Shown piece after piece: positions 1-6,373 of a DNA stretch of 44,396 nucleotides; within the stretch, counting starts at the first letter, position 1, and every line of letters begins with the position of its first letter. The stretch comes from an uncultured Clostridia bacterium (lineage in GTDB: Bacteria > Bacillota > Clostridia > Oscillospirales > Acutalibacteraceae). The notes under the pieces were generated by a model. That model ran no database searches. It was not told the DNA's origin and worked only from the letters and a program-made list of their open reading frames with translations. The DNA lies in assembly GCA_937895645.1 (NCBI GenBank), contig CALBKQ010000082.1, positions 1 to 44,396 on the forward strand. Reading direction: 5' to 3'. Both the position numbers and the translations under genes were made by a program.

Positions 1-751
1 CGGGATAAATTGAGCCGTCAAAAATACCTGTGCAAAGACCTTTAAGGATTTCTTCTTGTGTAAATGCTTCACCTTCAAAGAATTTTTCCATAAGTTCATC
101 ATCAGTTGTAGCAACAGCTTCCATAAATGCTGATGTCATTTCTTCGATGATTGGGTCGTTAGGCATAGCAACTTTTGTTGCCTTGCCTTCTGCATCATAT
201 TCATAAGCCATACCTGTAAGAAGGTTTACATAAGACTTTGTAATGTTGCCCTCCATATAAGGAATAATTGCAGGGCAAAGCTTGTTACCATAAACTTCTT
301 TAAGCGCTTCAAATGTTTTGTAGAAACTTCTGTGGTCAGAGTCAGTCTTTGTAATAGCAAAGAATTTTGCAAGACCACGTTTTTCAGCTGCCTTGAATGC
401 TTTTTCTGTACCAACGTCAACGCCTGAACCTGCACTTGTAACAATAAGAACTGCTTCTGCTGCTCTAACTGCTTCTGCTGCACCATTTTCAAAGTCAAAA
501 AGACCGGGAGCATCTATAATATTTAACTTTGTGTTATCCCATTCAATAGCTGCCATAGCAGATGAAACAGATGACTTTCTTCTCTTTTCTTCTGCGTCGA
601 AGTCAAGAACTGTGTTGCCGTCAGCTACTTTACCAAGTCTGTCAGTAGCACCTGCTACATAAAGCATTGCTTCACAAAGTGTAGTCTTTCCTTTTCCGCC
701 GTGACCAAGCACAGCAATATTTCTGATGTTGTTTGAGGTGTATGCTTTCAT
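1..751 (-). CDS. EF-G-like translation factor GTPase, N-terminal part (cut by window edge)
   Basis: The first 250 codons are visible; the 3' part lies beyond base 1. The N-terminus carries a P-loop GHGGKGKTTL near residue 16, a DAPG switch-II motif near residue 79 and a TKTD in place of the usual NKxD guanine-specificity motif. This matches the GTPase domain of the EF-G paralogue group (EF-G2 / TetM-like translation factors), which start with a GHGGxGKT loop. These proteins act on the ribosome, but the exact role of this paralogue is not settled by the sequence. The start is the ATG at 751-749, preceded on the minus strand by GGGAGG with good spacing. It is divergent from murD. It could instead be a ribosomal-protection protein; the missing C-terminal domains would decide. 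Confidence 0.85.
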   Translation of the reverse strand, partial: MKAYTSNNIRNIAVLGHGGKGKTTLCEAMLYVAGATDRLGKVADGNTVLDFDAEEKRRKSSVSSAMAAIEWDNTKLNIIDAPGLFDFENGAAEAVRAAEAVLIVTSAGSGVDVGTEKAFKAAEKRGLAKFFAITKTDSDHRSFYKTFEALKEVYGNKLCPAIIPYMEGNITKSYVNLLTGMAYEYDAEGKATKVAMPNDPIIEEMTSAFMEAVATTDDELMEKFFEGEAFTQEEILKGLCTGIFDGSIYP

Positions 752-824
752 AAAGCGCGCCTCCCTTTCCCTAAGATACCTATTTATGTGAAAAATATAT
801 AGAATTTTTCAACAGTTTAATGGA

Positions 825-853
825 ATTATAGCATAATTGCCCAAACAATGCAA
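825..853 (-). promoter_or_regulatory. Sigma-A-type promoter of the EF-G-like gene
   Basis: On the minus strand TTGCAT (853-848) and TATAAT (830-825) are separated by 17 nt, upstream of the EF-G-like start. Seen directly; function is inferred from the consensus match. Confidence 0.6.
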
Positions 854-909
854 CTATGTTTTCGTAAGTTTTTCAAGATATTTTCAATTATATATATGAC
901 GGTTTTCTG

Positions 910-938
910 TTGATTTTTTAAGTTTATGAATGTATAAT
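910..938 (+). promoter_or_regulatory. Sigma-A-type promoter of the murD operon
   Basis: TTGATT (910-915), 17-nt spacer, TATAAT (933-938). It lies 22 nt before the first possible murD start and drives the murD-NUDIX-maf genes in the opposite direction from the EF-G-like gene. Confidence 0.65.
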
Positions 939-960
939 CATTATATATGCGTTTTAGGAG

Positions 961-2256
961 ATGAAGAAAACTATGTTGCCTCCAATTATTGAATTTTTGA
1001 AAGACAAAAAAGTTCTTATTCTTGGCTTCGGACGAGAGGGAAAAAGCACATACAATTATATTAGGAAATATTTGCCAGAAAAAATACTTGCAATCGGTGA
1101 CGGCAGAGAGCAGAAAATAGACGATAATAATGTTGAGTATTTTTGCGGTGAAGATTATCTTTCACATATCGGTGAATTTCAAGTTGTTATGAAAAGCCCT
1201 GGTATTTCTTTTGTGAATGTAGATGTGCCAGAAAATACTTATGTTACTTGTCAGACAGATTTGTTCTTGCAATTTGCACCTTGCAAGAAAATCGGTGTAA
1301 CAGGTTCAAAAGGTAAAACTACAACTTCAACTCTTACATACAAAATGCTTTGTGCGGGTGGAGTGGATTGTGAGCTTATGGGCAATATGGGACTTCCCGT
1401 ACTTGATTACATTGAAGAAATGACTGAAGATAAAATCGCAGTTATTGAAATGTCATCACATCAACTTGAATTCACAAGAAATTCACCAGATGTTTCAATT
1501 CTTACGAATATATATGAAGAACACCTTGAACACTACAAGGGCGGAATGACAGGTTATGTGAATGCAAAACTTAACATTGTCCGTCATCAGAATGAAAACG
1601 ATATGTTTATATATAACGGCACACAAGGTTTAGCACCTTACCTTGATTTAAGCACCGTTAAATCAAAGGCTGTTGCAGTAGAAAAAGACGCATATTTACC
1701 ATTTGAGATTGATAATATTCATCTTGCAGGCGAACATAATCGTCACGACGTGCTTTATGCTTTCGCTGCTGCATCAAAGTTTGGCGTAAGTGCCGAAGAT
1801 GCGAAAAAAGCTATCGACGATTTTGAGGGTATTGAGCATCGAATGGAAAATGTGGGTACATATAAAGGCGTTACATTCTATAATGACTGTATTGCTACAA
1901 TCCCACATGCAGTTATGTGCGCTGTTAATGCAATCAAGGCAAATACACTTATAATCGGTGGCAAGGACAGAGGAATTGACTATACTGATTTTGCAGTTGA
2001 CCTTGAAAACAGTGATTTGAGTGTTATTATCGGCACAAAAACAACAGGACATAAAATTATTGATATGATGCTCTCAAATGGTACTGCTAAAAAACTTATA
2101 AAAGCAGAAAATCTTGAAGAGGCAGTAAAAGAGGCGTATAAAAATACAAAAGGGATTTGTATTCTTTCACCTGCTGCGTCAAGTTATAATGAATACAAGA
2201 ATTTTGAAGAAAAGGGAAGACATTATAAAGAACTGATTAAGAAATATGGTGAATAA
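961..2256 (+). CDS. murD: UDP-N-acetylmuramoylalanine--D-glutamate ligase
   Basis: Mur ligase that adds D-glutamate to UDP-MurNAc-L-Ala in the cytoplasmic stage of peptidoglycan synthesis, using ATP. Seen in the protein: an N-terminal Rossmann segment LILGFGREGKS (about 19-29), ATP loop GSKGKTTT (115-122), EMSSHQLE in the central domain (MurD usually SSFQLE), and the C-terminal ligase pattern HRMENVG followed by FYNDCIATIPHA and GGKDRGIDY. The length of 431 aa is close to the usual 430-450. Start choice: AGGAG ends at 960, directly against the ATG at 961, so the in-frame ATG at 973 (12-nt spacing) may be the real start. It is first in an operon and overlaps the NUDIX gene only if that gene starts at 2246. 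Confidence 0.92.
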   Translation: MKKTMLPPIIEFLKDKKVLILGFGREGKSTYNYIRKYLPEKILAIGDGREQKIDDNNVEYFCGEDYLSHIGEFQVVMKSPGISFVNVDVPENTYVTCQTDLFLQFAPCKKIGVTGSKGKTTTSTLTYKMLCAGGVDCELMGNMGLPVLDYIEEMTEDKIAVIEMSSHQLEFTRNSPDVSILTNIYEEHLEHYKGGMTGYVNAKLNIVRHQNENDMFIYNGTQGLAPYLDLSTVKSKAVAVEKDAYLPFEIDNIHLAGEHNRHDVLYAFAAASKFGVSAEDAKKAIDDFEGIEHRMENVGTYKGVTFYNDCIATIPHAVMCAVNAIKANTLIIGGKDRGIDYTDFAVDLENSDLSVIIGTKTTGHKIIDMMLSNGTAKKLIKAENLEEAVKEAYKNTKGICILSPAASSYNEYKNFEEKGRHYKELIKKYGE

Positions 2257-2257
2257 T

Positions 2258-2803
2258 ATGGACTTAACAGAAAAACAAGTAAATTATGAATACAAGTTTC
2301 AGGGTAAAATTGTAAATCTTCGTGTTGATGATGCACTTCTTCCAAACGGTGCAATAGCAAAGCGTGAAATTGTTGAACATAATGGCGGTGTTTGCGTAGC
2401 GCCTCTTGATAATGATTACAATTTGTATTTTGTAAAACAGTTCCGTTATCCTTATATGGAAATTGTCACCGAACTTCCTGCAGGTAAACTTGAAAAGGGT
2501 GAAGACCCATTTGAAGCAGGCAAACGTGAACTTAAAGAAGAAACAGGCGCAGTTGCAAATAAATATATAAGTTTAGGCAAACTTTACCCTACACCGGGTT
2601 ACTGTGGTGAAATTATACATATGTACCTTGCAACAGAACTTGAATTTGGTGAACAAAGCCCTGACGAAGACGAGTTTTTAGAAGTTTATAAAATTTCCTT
2701 GGAAAAAGCAGTAGAAATGGTTATGAACGGCGAACTTCCTGACAGTAAAACTCAGACTATGATATTGAAAATCAATCAACTTAAAAATGAGGGTAAAATA
2801 TGA
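2258..2803 (+). CDS. NUDIX hydrolase, ADP-ribose pyrophosphatase-like
   Basis: Cytoplasmic pyrophosphatase that most likely cleaves ADP-ribose or a related nucleoside diphosphate derivative. A complete Nudix box (G-x5-E-x7-REUxEExGU) is present at about residues 76-98, with GKLEKGE and then RELKEETG, and it is preceded by ELPA as in NudF/ADP-ribose pyrophosphatases. The ORF can open at 2246 inside murD, but GGTGA at 2249-2253 sits 4-5 nt before the ATG at 2258, so I place the start there (181 aa). The gene follows murD immediately and its stop overlaps the maf start as ATGA (2800-2803), which suggests translational coupling. Substrate is inferred from family only. Confidence 0.9.
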   Translation: MDLTEKQVNYEYKFQGKIVNLRVDDALLPNGAIAKREIVEHNGGVCVAPLDNDYNLYFVKQFRYPYMEIVTELPAGKLEKGEDPFEAGKRELKEETGAVANKYISLGKLYPTPGYCGEIIHMYLATELEFGEQSPDEDEFLEVYKISLEKAVEMVMNGELPDSKTQTMILKINQLKNEGKI

Positions 2804-3363
2804 AGTTAGTTCTTGCATCAAAATCACCTAGAAGAAGTGAAATACTTAAAAATGCAGGGTATGAGTTTACCGTGCGTGTTGCTGATGCTGATGAAACAAT
2901 CCCTGAGGGCACAAAACCTGAAAATGCAGTTGTATTTCTTGCAGCGCGAAAGGCCATGGCAGTAGACCGTGCAGATGATGAAACTGTGCTTGGTGCTGAT
3001 ACAATAGTTGTGCTTGATAATAAAATACTTGGCAAACCCCGTGACCGTGAAGATGCTTTTAATATGCTTAAAAGTCTTTCGGGCAGAGTTCACTCTGTGT
3101 TTACGGGTGTGTGCATAATTGAAAAGGGTAAATCAATGACATTCTCGGAAGAAACTCAAGTTGAGTTTTTGTCACTTACTGACGAGGAAATTTATGAGTA
3201 TATAGATACAAGTGATTGTTATGACAAGGCTGGGGCATACGGAATTCAGGGGTATGCTTCAAAGTTTGTTCGTCGCATAAATGGAGACTATTTTAATGTG
3301 GTAGGGTTGCCCATAAGTGCAATTTTTGAAAAGTTTTTCAAAAAACAAAAAAATAATGATTGA
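2800..3363 (+). CDS. maf: Maf-family nucleoside triphosphate pyrophosphatase
   Basis: Maf proteins hydrolyse non-canonical or pyrimidine NTPs to monophosphates and have been linked to septum formation in Bacillus. The N-terminus LVLASKSPRRSEIL is the family signature; GADTIV (about residue 66) and GKPRD (about 78) carry the conserved acidic and basic active-site positions. The length of 187 aa is typical. The start overlaps the stop of the NUDIX gene by 4 nt. The neighbourhood with murD fits the frequent grouping of maf with cell-wall and division genes. No terminator hairpin is visible after the stop; a promoter for the next gene begins at the stop codon. Confidence 0.93.
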   Translation: MKLVLASKSPRRSEILKNAGYEFTVRVADADETIPEGTKPENAVVFLAARKAMAVDRADDETVLGADTIVVLDNKILGKPRDREDAFNMLKSLSGRVHSVFTGVCIIEKGKSMTFSEETQVEFLSLTDEEIYEYIDTSDCYDKAGAYGIQGYASKFVRRINGDYFNVVGLPISAIFEKFFKKQKNND

Positions 3364-3388
3364 CTTTTTGCAAAATTTGTTGTAAATT
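3360..3388 (+). promoter_or_regulatory. Likely promoter of the tandem surface-protein genes
   Basis: TTGACT (3360-3365), 17-nt spacer, TAAATT (3383-3388), overlapping the maf stop codon. A short inverted repeat (ATGTAT...ATACAT) follows at about 3393-3408. Confidence 0.5.
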
Positions 3389-3431
3389 TAGTATGTATAT
3401 GAATACATATCATTGAAAGGGGAACCTAAAA

Positions 3432-4430
3432 ATGGCTAAAAAGGTTTTAACACCCGAAGAATTTCAGGCTAAATTAGAAAAAAAGACAGCTAAAAGAAAT
3501 CTCTTCTTCGGAACATTTACAAAAGCATTAGCATTCTTCCTTGCTATTGCAATCGCATGGTCACTTGCAGCAATTGCATTCACACCGGTTGGTAGTGGTA
3601 CAGTTGTTAACGGTGGCGCTCAGACACCGTCAGGCAACACAAACAATACAAGCACACCAAGTGGCGACACAAATACACCAAGTGGTGACACAAACACACC
3701 ATCAGGTGACACAAATGTACCAAGTGGTGATACAAACGCACCAAGTGGTGATACAGGTGTAACAGCAGCAGATGCAGCAAAAGCACTTAATGATGCAACA
3801 GCAAAAGCATCTAAAGCAACATACAAATGGACAAGAAGCGGTAAGTTTACAGAAGATGTTGACGTTGGTGCTCTTACAGGTGCTCTTAATGCTATTATCA
3901 GTGGCGTAGTTAAGAATAACGACTACCCAGGTGACGACCACTACACAGTTAACGAAGTTGTTGGTGGATTCCTTGGTATTAAAGACCAGTCAGCAACATT
4001 CACAAACGGCAAGTCTGCAGATTTGAATGATAAAGATAACAATAAGTATAAGCTTAAGGCAATGGCACTTACAGCAAACGATATTGCAAATGTTAGCGTA
4101 AGTGGAAATACATATACTATTAAGATTAAAGATACAAATACTCCAGATGCTAATAGCGCTTGGGCACATGCTTCAAACGACTATATCACAGTTGACGAAG
4201 TTAATGCAGAAATTGCAAGTGCAGTAGGCGATAAAGTAAAAGTTCAGAAGGATGGCACATCTGCGAACTATACAAACATCAATATTGTAGCGGTTATTGA
4301 AAATGGAAAACTCACAAGTTTGAAATATTCATATGATATGAAAGCAACACTTGTAATTAAAGTTGCTATTACTGCAACAGGTACAGGCGCAGGTCATATG
4401 GAAGCTACATATTCTGATTTCAAATATTAA
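3432..4430 (+). CDS. Single-pass surface protein with PSGDTN repeats, copy 1
   Basis: Not a family I recognise. Order of parts: a basic cytoplasmic N-terminus (about 1-27), one hydrophobic membrane segment (about 28-50, FFLAIAIAWSLAAIAF), a Gly/Thr/Asn-rich linker, five heptads of the form [TVA]PSGDTN (about 76-111), and a globular domain of about 220 residues with many beta-type segments that ends at the C-terminus. There is no lipobox, LPxTG motif or second membrane segment, so it should be anchored by its N-terminus with the bulk outside the cell. From codon 73 to 7 nt past the stop (3648-4437) the DNA is apparently identical to copy 2. RBS GAAAGGGG precedes the ATG. Function unknown; its position just before the pilus operon is suggestive only. 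Confidence 0.8.
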   Translation: MAKKVLTPEEFQAKLEKKTAKRNLFFGTFTKALAFFLAIAIAWSLAAIAFTPVGSGTVVNGGAQTPSGNTNNTSTPSGDTNTPSGDTNTPSGDTNVPSGDTNAPSGDTGVTAADAAKALNDATAKASKATYKWTRSGKFTEDVDVGALTGALNAIISGVVKNNDYPGDDHYTVNEVVGGFLGIKDQSATFTNGKSADLNDKDNNKYKLKAMALTANDIANVSVSGNTYTIKIKDTNTPDANSAWAHASNDYITVDEVNAEIASAVGDKVKVQKDGTSANYTNINIVAVIENGKLTSLKYSYDMKATLVIKVAITATGTGAGHMEATYSDFKY

Positions 4431-4437
4431 TTCGTAT
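3648..4437 (+). repeat. 790-bp direct repeat, unit 1
   Basis: Reads the same as 4684-5473 across the Pro/Thr linker, the whole exported domain, the stop codon and 7 nt beyond. Third-codon positions also agree wherever I compared the two. Confidence 0.9.
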
Positions 4438-4461
4438 GAATAGCGAAAGGAGATAATCGAC

Positions 4462-5466
4462 ATGGCAAAGAAACCTTTAACTCCAGAACAGGCAGAAATA
4501 AAGGCAATGAAAAAAGCAAAGAAGAGCGAAAACTGGACTAAGTTTTGGGCTATTCTTCTTGCAGCAACTCTTACATTCGCAGTTGTTAGCATGGGTAAAA
4601 CAGCAGCAGAAGATGCTATTGAAAAAGCAAAAGAACAGAATCAGACACAGAACGTAGATTCAAACAATACAACAAACAACAACACAAGCACACCAAGTGG
4701 CGACACAAATACACCAAGTGGTGACACAAACACACCATCAGGTGACACAAATGTACCAAGTGGTGATACAAACGCACCAAGTGGTGATACAGGTGTAACA
4801 GCAGCAGATGCAGCAAAAGCACTTAATGATGCAACAGCAAAAGCATCTAAAGCAACATACAAATGGACAAGAAGCGGTAAGTTTACAGAAGATGTTGACG
4901 TTGGTGCTCTTACAGGTGCTCTTAATGCTATTATCAGTGGCGTAGTTAAGAATAACGACTACCCAGGTGACGACCACTACACAGTTAACGAAGTTGTTGG
5001 TGGATTCCTTGGTATTAAAGACCAGTCAGCAACATTCACAAACGGCAAGTCTGCAGATTTGAATGATAAAGATAACAATAAGTATAAGCTTAAGGCAATG
5101 GCACTTACAGCAAACGATATTGCAAATGTTAGCGTAAGTGGAAATACATATACTATTAAGATTAAAGATACAAATACTCCAGATGCTAATAGCGCTTGGG
5201 CACATGCTTCAAACGACTATATCACAGTTGACGAAGTTAATGCAGAAATTGCAAGTGCAGTAGGCGATAAAGTAAAAGTTCAGAAGGATGGCACATCTGC
5301 GAACTATACAAACATCAATATTGTAGCGGTTATTGAAAATGGAAAACTCACAAGTTTGAAATATTCATATGATATGAAAGCAACACTTGTAATTAAAGTT
5401 GCTATTACTGCAACAGGTACAGGCGCAGGTCATATGGAAGCTACATATTCTGATTTCAAATATTAA
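4462..5466 (+). CDS. Single-pass surface protein with PSGDTN repeats, copy 2
   Basis: Sister of the preceding gene. The first about 75 residues differ: MAKKPLTPEQ, a basic stretch, a membrane segment at about 28-47 (FWAILLAATLTFAVVSM), then a charged EKAKEQNQTQ linker. From NTSTPSGD onward the protein is identical to copy 1, including all five PSGDTN heptads and the roughly 220-residue C-terminal domain. Two different membrane anchors therefore display the same exported domain. The gap after copy 1 is 31 nt with its own RBS GAAAGGAG, so the two are probably cotranscribed, and a strong terminator follows at 5489. The domain has no family that I recognise. Confidence 0.8.
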   Translation: MAKKPLTPEQAEIKAMKKAKKSENWTKFWAILLAATLTFAVVSMGKTAAEDAIEKAKEQNQTQNVDSNNTTNNNTSTPSGDTNTPSGDTNTPSGDTNVPSGDTNAPSGDTGVTAADAAKALNDATAKASKATYKWTRSGKFTEDVDVGALTGALNAIISGVVKNNDYPGDDHYTVNEVVGGFLGIKDQSATFTNGKSADLNDKDNNKYKLKAMALTANDIANVSVSGNTYTIKIKDTNTPDANSAWAHASNDYITVDEVNAEIASAVGDKVKVQKDGTSANYTNINIVAVIENGKLTSLKYSYDMKATLVIKVAITATGTGAGHMEATYSDFKY

Positions 5467-5473
5467 TTCGTAT
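4684..5473 (+). repeat. 790-bp direct repeat, unit 2
   Basis: Partner of 3648-4437 at an offset of 1036 bp. The sequences diverge sharply at both boundaries (T versus C at 3647/4683, G versus A at 4438/5474), which points to a recent duplication or gene conversion limited to the exported part. Confidence 0.9.
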
Positions 5474-5488
5474 AATTGAAATTAAAAT

Positions 5489-5521
5489 TAATCCCTTGAC
5501 GAATTTCGTCAAGGGATTTTT
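5489..5521 (+). terminator. Rho-independent terminator after the surface-protein pair
   Basis: Stem ATCCCTTGACGA (5491-5502), loop ATT, complementary arm 5506-5517, then TTTT. A 12-bp perfect stem separates the surface-protein genes from the pilus operon. Confidence 0.88.
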
Positions 5522-5671
5522 GTGCATTTTGAGTAAAATCAAAAAGGTAGTTTTTGGGTTTTTACAGATGCGAATTGTGTTAAAAAAATAACAACCAAAT
5601 TATGTCAAAAACTGTATGCAAAATAGCCAAAATGCACGTTGTAATTTGTACGCGAAAATGTAAAAAAAAAG

Positions 5672-5700
5672 TTGATTTTATTGAGTTTTCATAGTAAAAT
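5672..5700 (+). promoter_or_regulatory. Promoter of the type IV pilus assembly operon
   Basis: TTGATT (5672-5677), 17-nt spacer, TAAAAT (5695-5700), about 115 nt before the first start codon. This is the only clear promoter before the pilus machinery genes, so they are likely one long transcript down to 21.8 kb. Confidence 0.6.
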
Positions 5701-5726
5701 AATTATGTGTAATTATACATATTGGG

Positions 5727-5744
5727 GAGTAGTCTACTCTTTTT
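5727..5744 (+). terminator. Possible leader attenuator hairpin
   Basis: GAGTA (5727-5731), loop GTC, TACTC (5735-5739), then TTTTT. It lies in the untranslated leader between promoter and first gene. The stem is only 5 bp, so this is a weak candidate for transcription attenuation of the pilus operon. Confidence 0.3.
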
Positions 5745-5814
5745 CAAAATATGTATAAAATTTTCGACAACCACTATATATTGTGTTTATTATCGTCTAG
5801 GAGGCTGTTTTATA

Positions 5815-6318
5815 ATGAATATGGACATTAAAGACTTAATCGCTAAGCTTAAAGGTAATAGCGGCGGAAATAAAAGGGGTAGGGGATTAACCGGATTCTT
5901 TGAGAAAAACCCTAAAATGAAAGTTATTATTCCTGCAATCAGTTTGGGAATTTCAGTTCTTGTAGCACTCGTTATCATTTTCACAACAGGAACAATTGAG
6001 ATTGACAACACTCCTGTAGGTGGCAACAATTCAGGCTCACAAGTGGATGTGCTTCCACAGGATGTAAGAAATTACGAAGATATTGAAGTGCTTGGCGACG
6101 ATGTTTTTGATGATGTTGCTCTTGCAAATGCAAAGGTTACAGCAATTATCGTAAACTCTGACGGTTATTATACAGCAACAGTTGAAGCAGACAATCAGTC
6201 TTACCCACATCTTCAGGTTGGTGATTATGTAGGCACATCTTCATGGCTCGTTGAAGACATAACAGACGAATGTGTTATTGTGGCACTTGGCGAAAAGAAA
6301 ATTCAGCTTACATACTAA
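5815..6318 (+). CDS. PilP/GspC-like single-pass pilus alignment protein
   Basis: First gene of the pilus operon, 167 aa. A basic N-terminus (1-35) is followed by one membrane helix (about 36-57), a Gly/Asn linker and a compact C-terminal domain (about 96-167). That domain has the rhythm of the GspC homology region / PilP beta-domain: a strand AIIVNSDGYYTATVE, then VGDYVG, then VEDITDECVIVAL and a closing IQLTY. In double-membrane bacteria this fold contacts the N0 domain of the secretin, and the next gene here encodes an N0-like domain. Start: ATG 5815 with TAGGAGG 10 nt upstream; an upstream extension to 5722 has no RBS. Assignment is by pattern, not by search, so fold confirmation matters. 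Confidence 0.55.
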   Translation: MNMDIKDLIAKLKGNSGGNKRGRGLTGFFEKNPKMKVIIPAISLGISVLVALVIIFTTGTIEIDNTPVGGNNSGSQVDVLPQDVRNYEDIEVLGDDVFDDVALANAKVTAIIVNSDGYYTATVEADNQSYPHLQVGDYVGTSSWLVEDITDECVIVALGEKKIQLTY

Positions 6319-6373
6319 TTCAAATCGGTAATTATTTTAATTTACATATAAAAGTTTTTAGGGGGAACTAAAA

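Larger units (their letters stand above)
5522..5814 (+). other. Intergenic region and leader before the pilus operon
   Basis: About 290 bp without a credible gene. It holds a promoter (5672-5700), a short hairpin with a T run (5727-5744), and a 10-bp perfect inverted repeat GTGCATTTTG (5522-5531) / CAAAATGCAC (5628-5637). An open frame from 5722 runs into the next gene but has no ribosome binding site. No RNA gene family was recognised. Confidence 0.6.

Noticed and set aside
226..513. Minus-strand frame of 95 codons at 226-513
   Set aside because: It is out of frame with the EF-G-like gene that covers the same strand and has no RBS or recognisable sequence.
3541..3941. Several open frames over the PSGDTN repeat region on both strands
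   Set aside because: They arise from the periodic repeat and low stop-codon density; none has a start signal and the sequences are low complexity.
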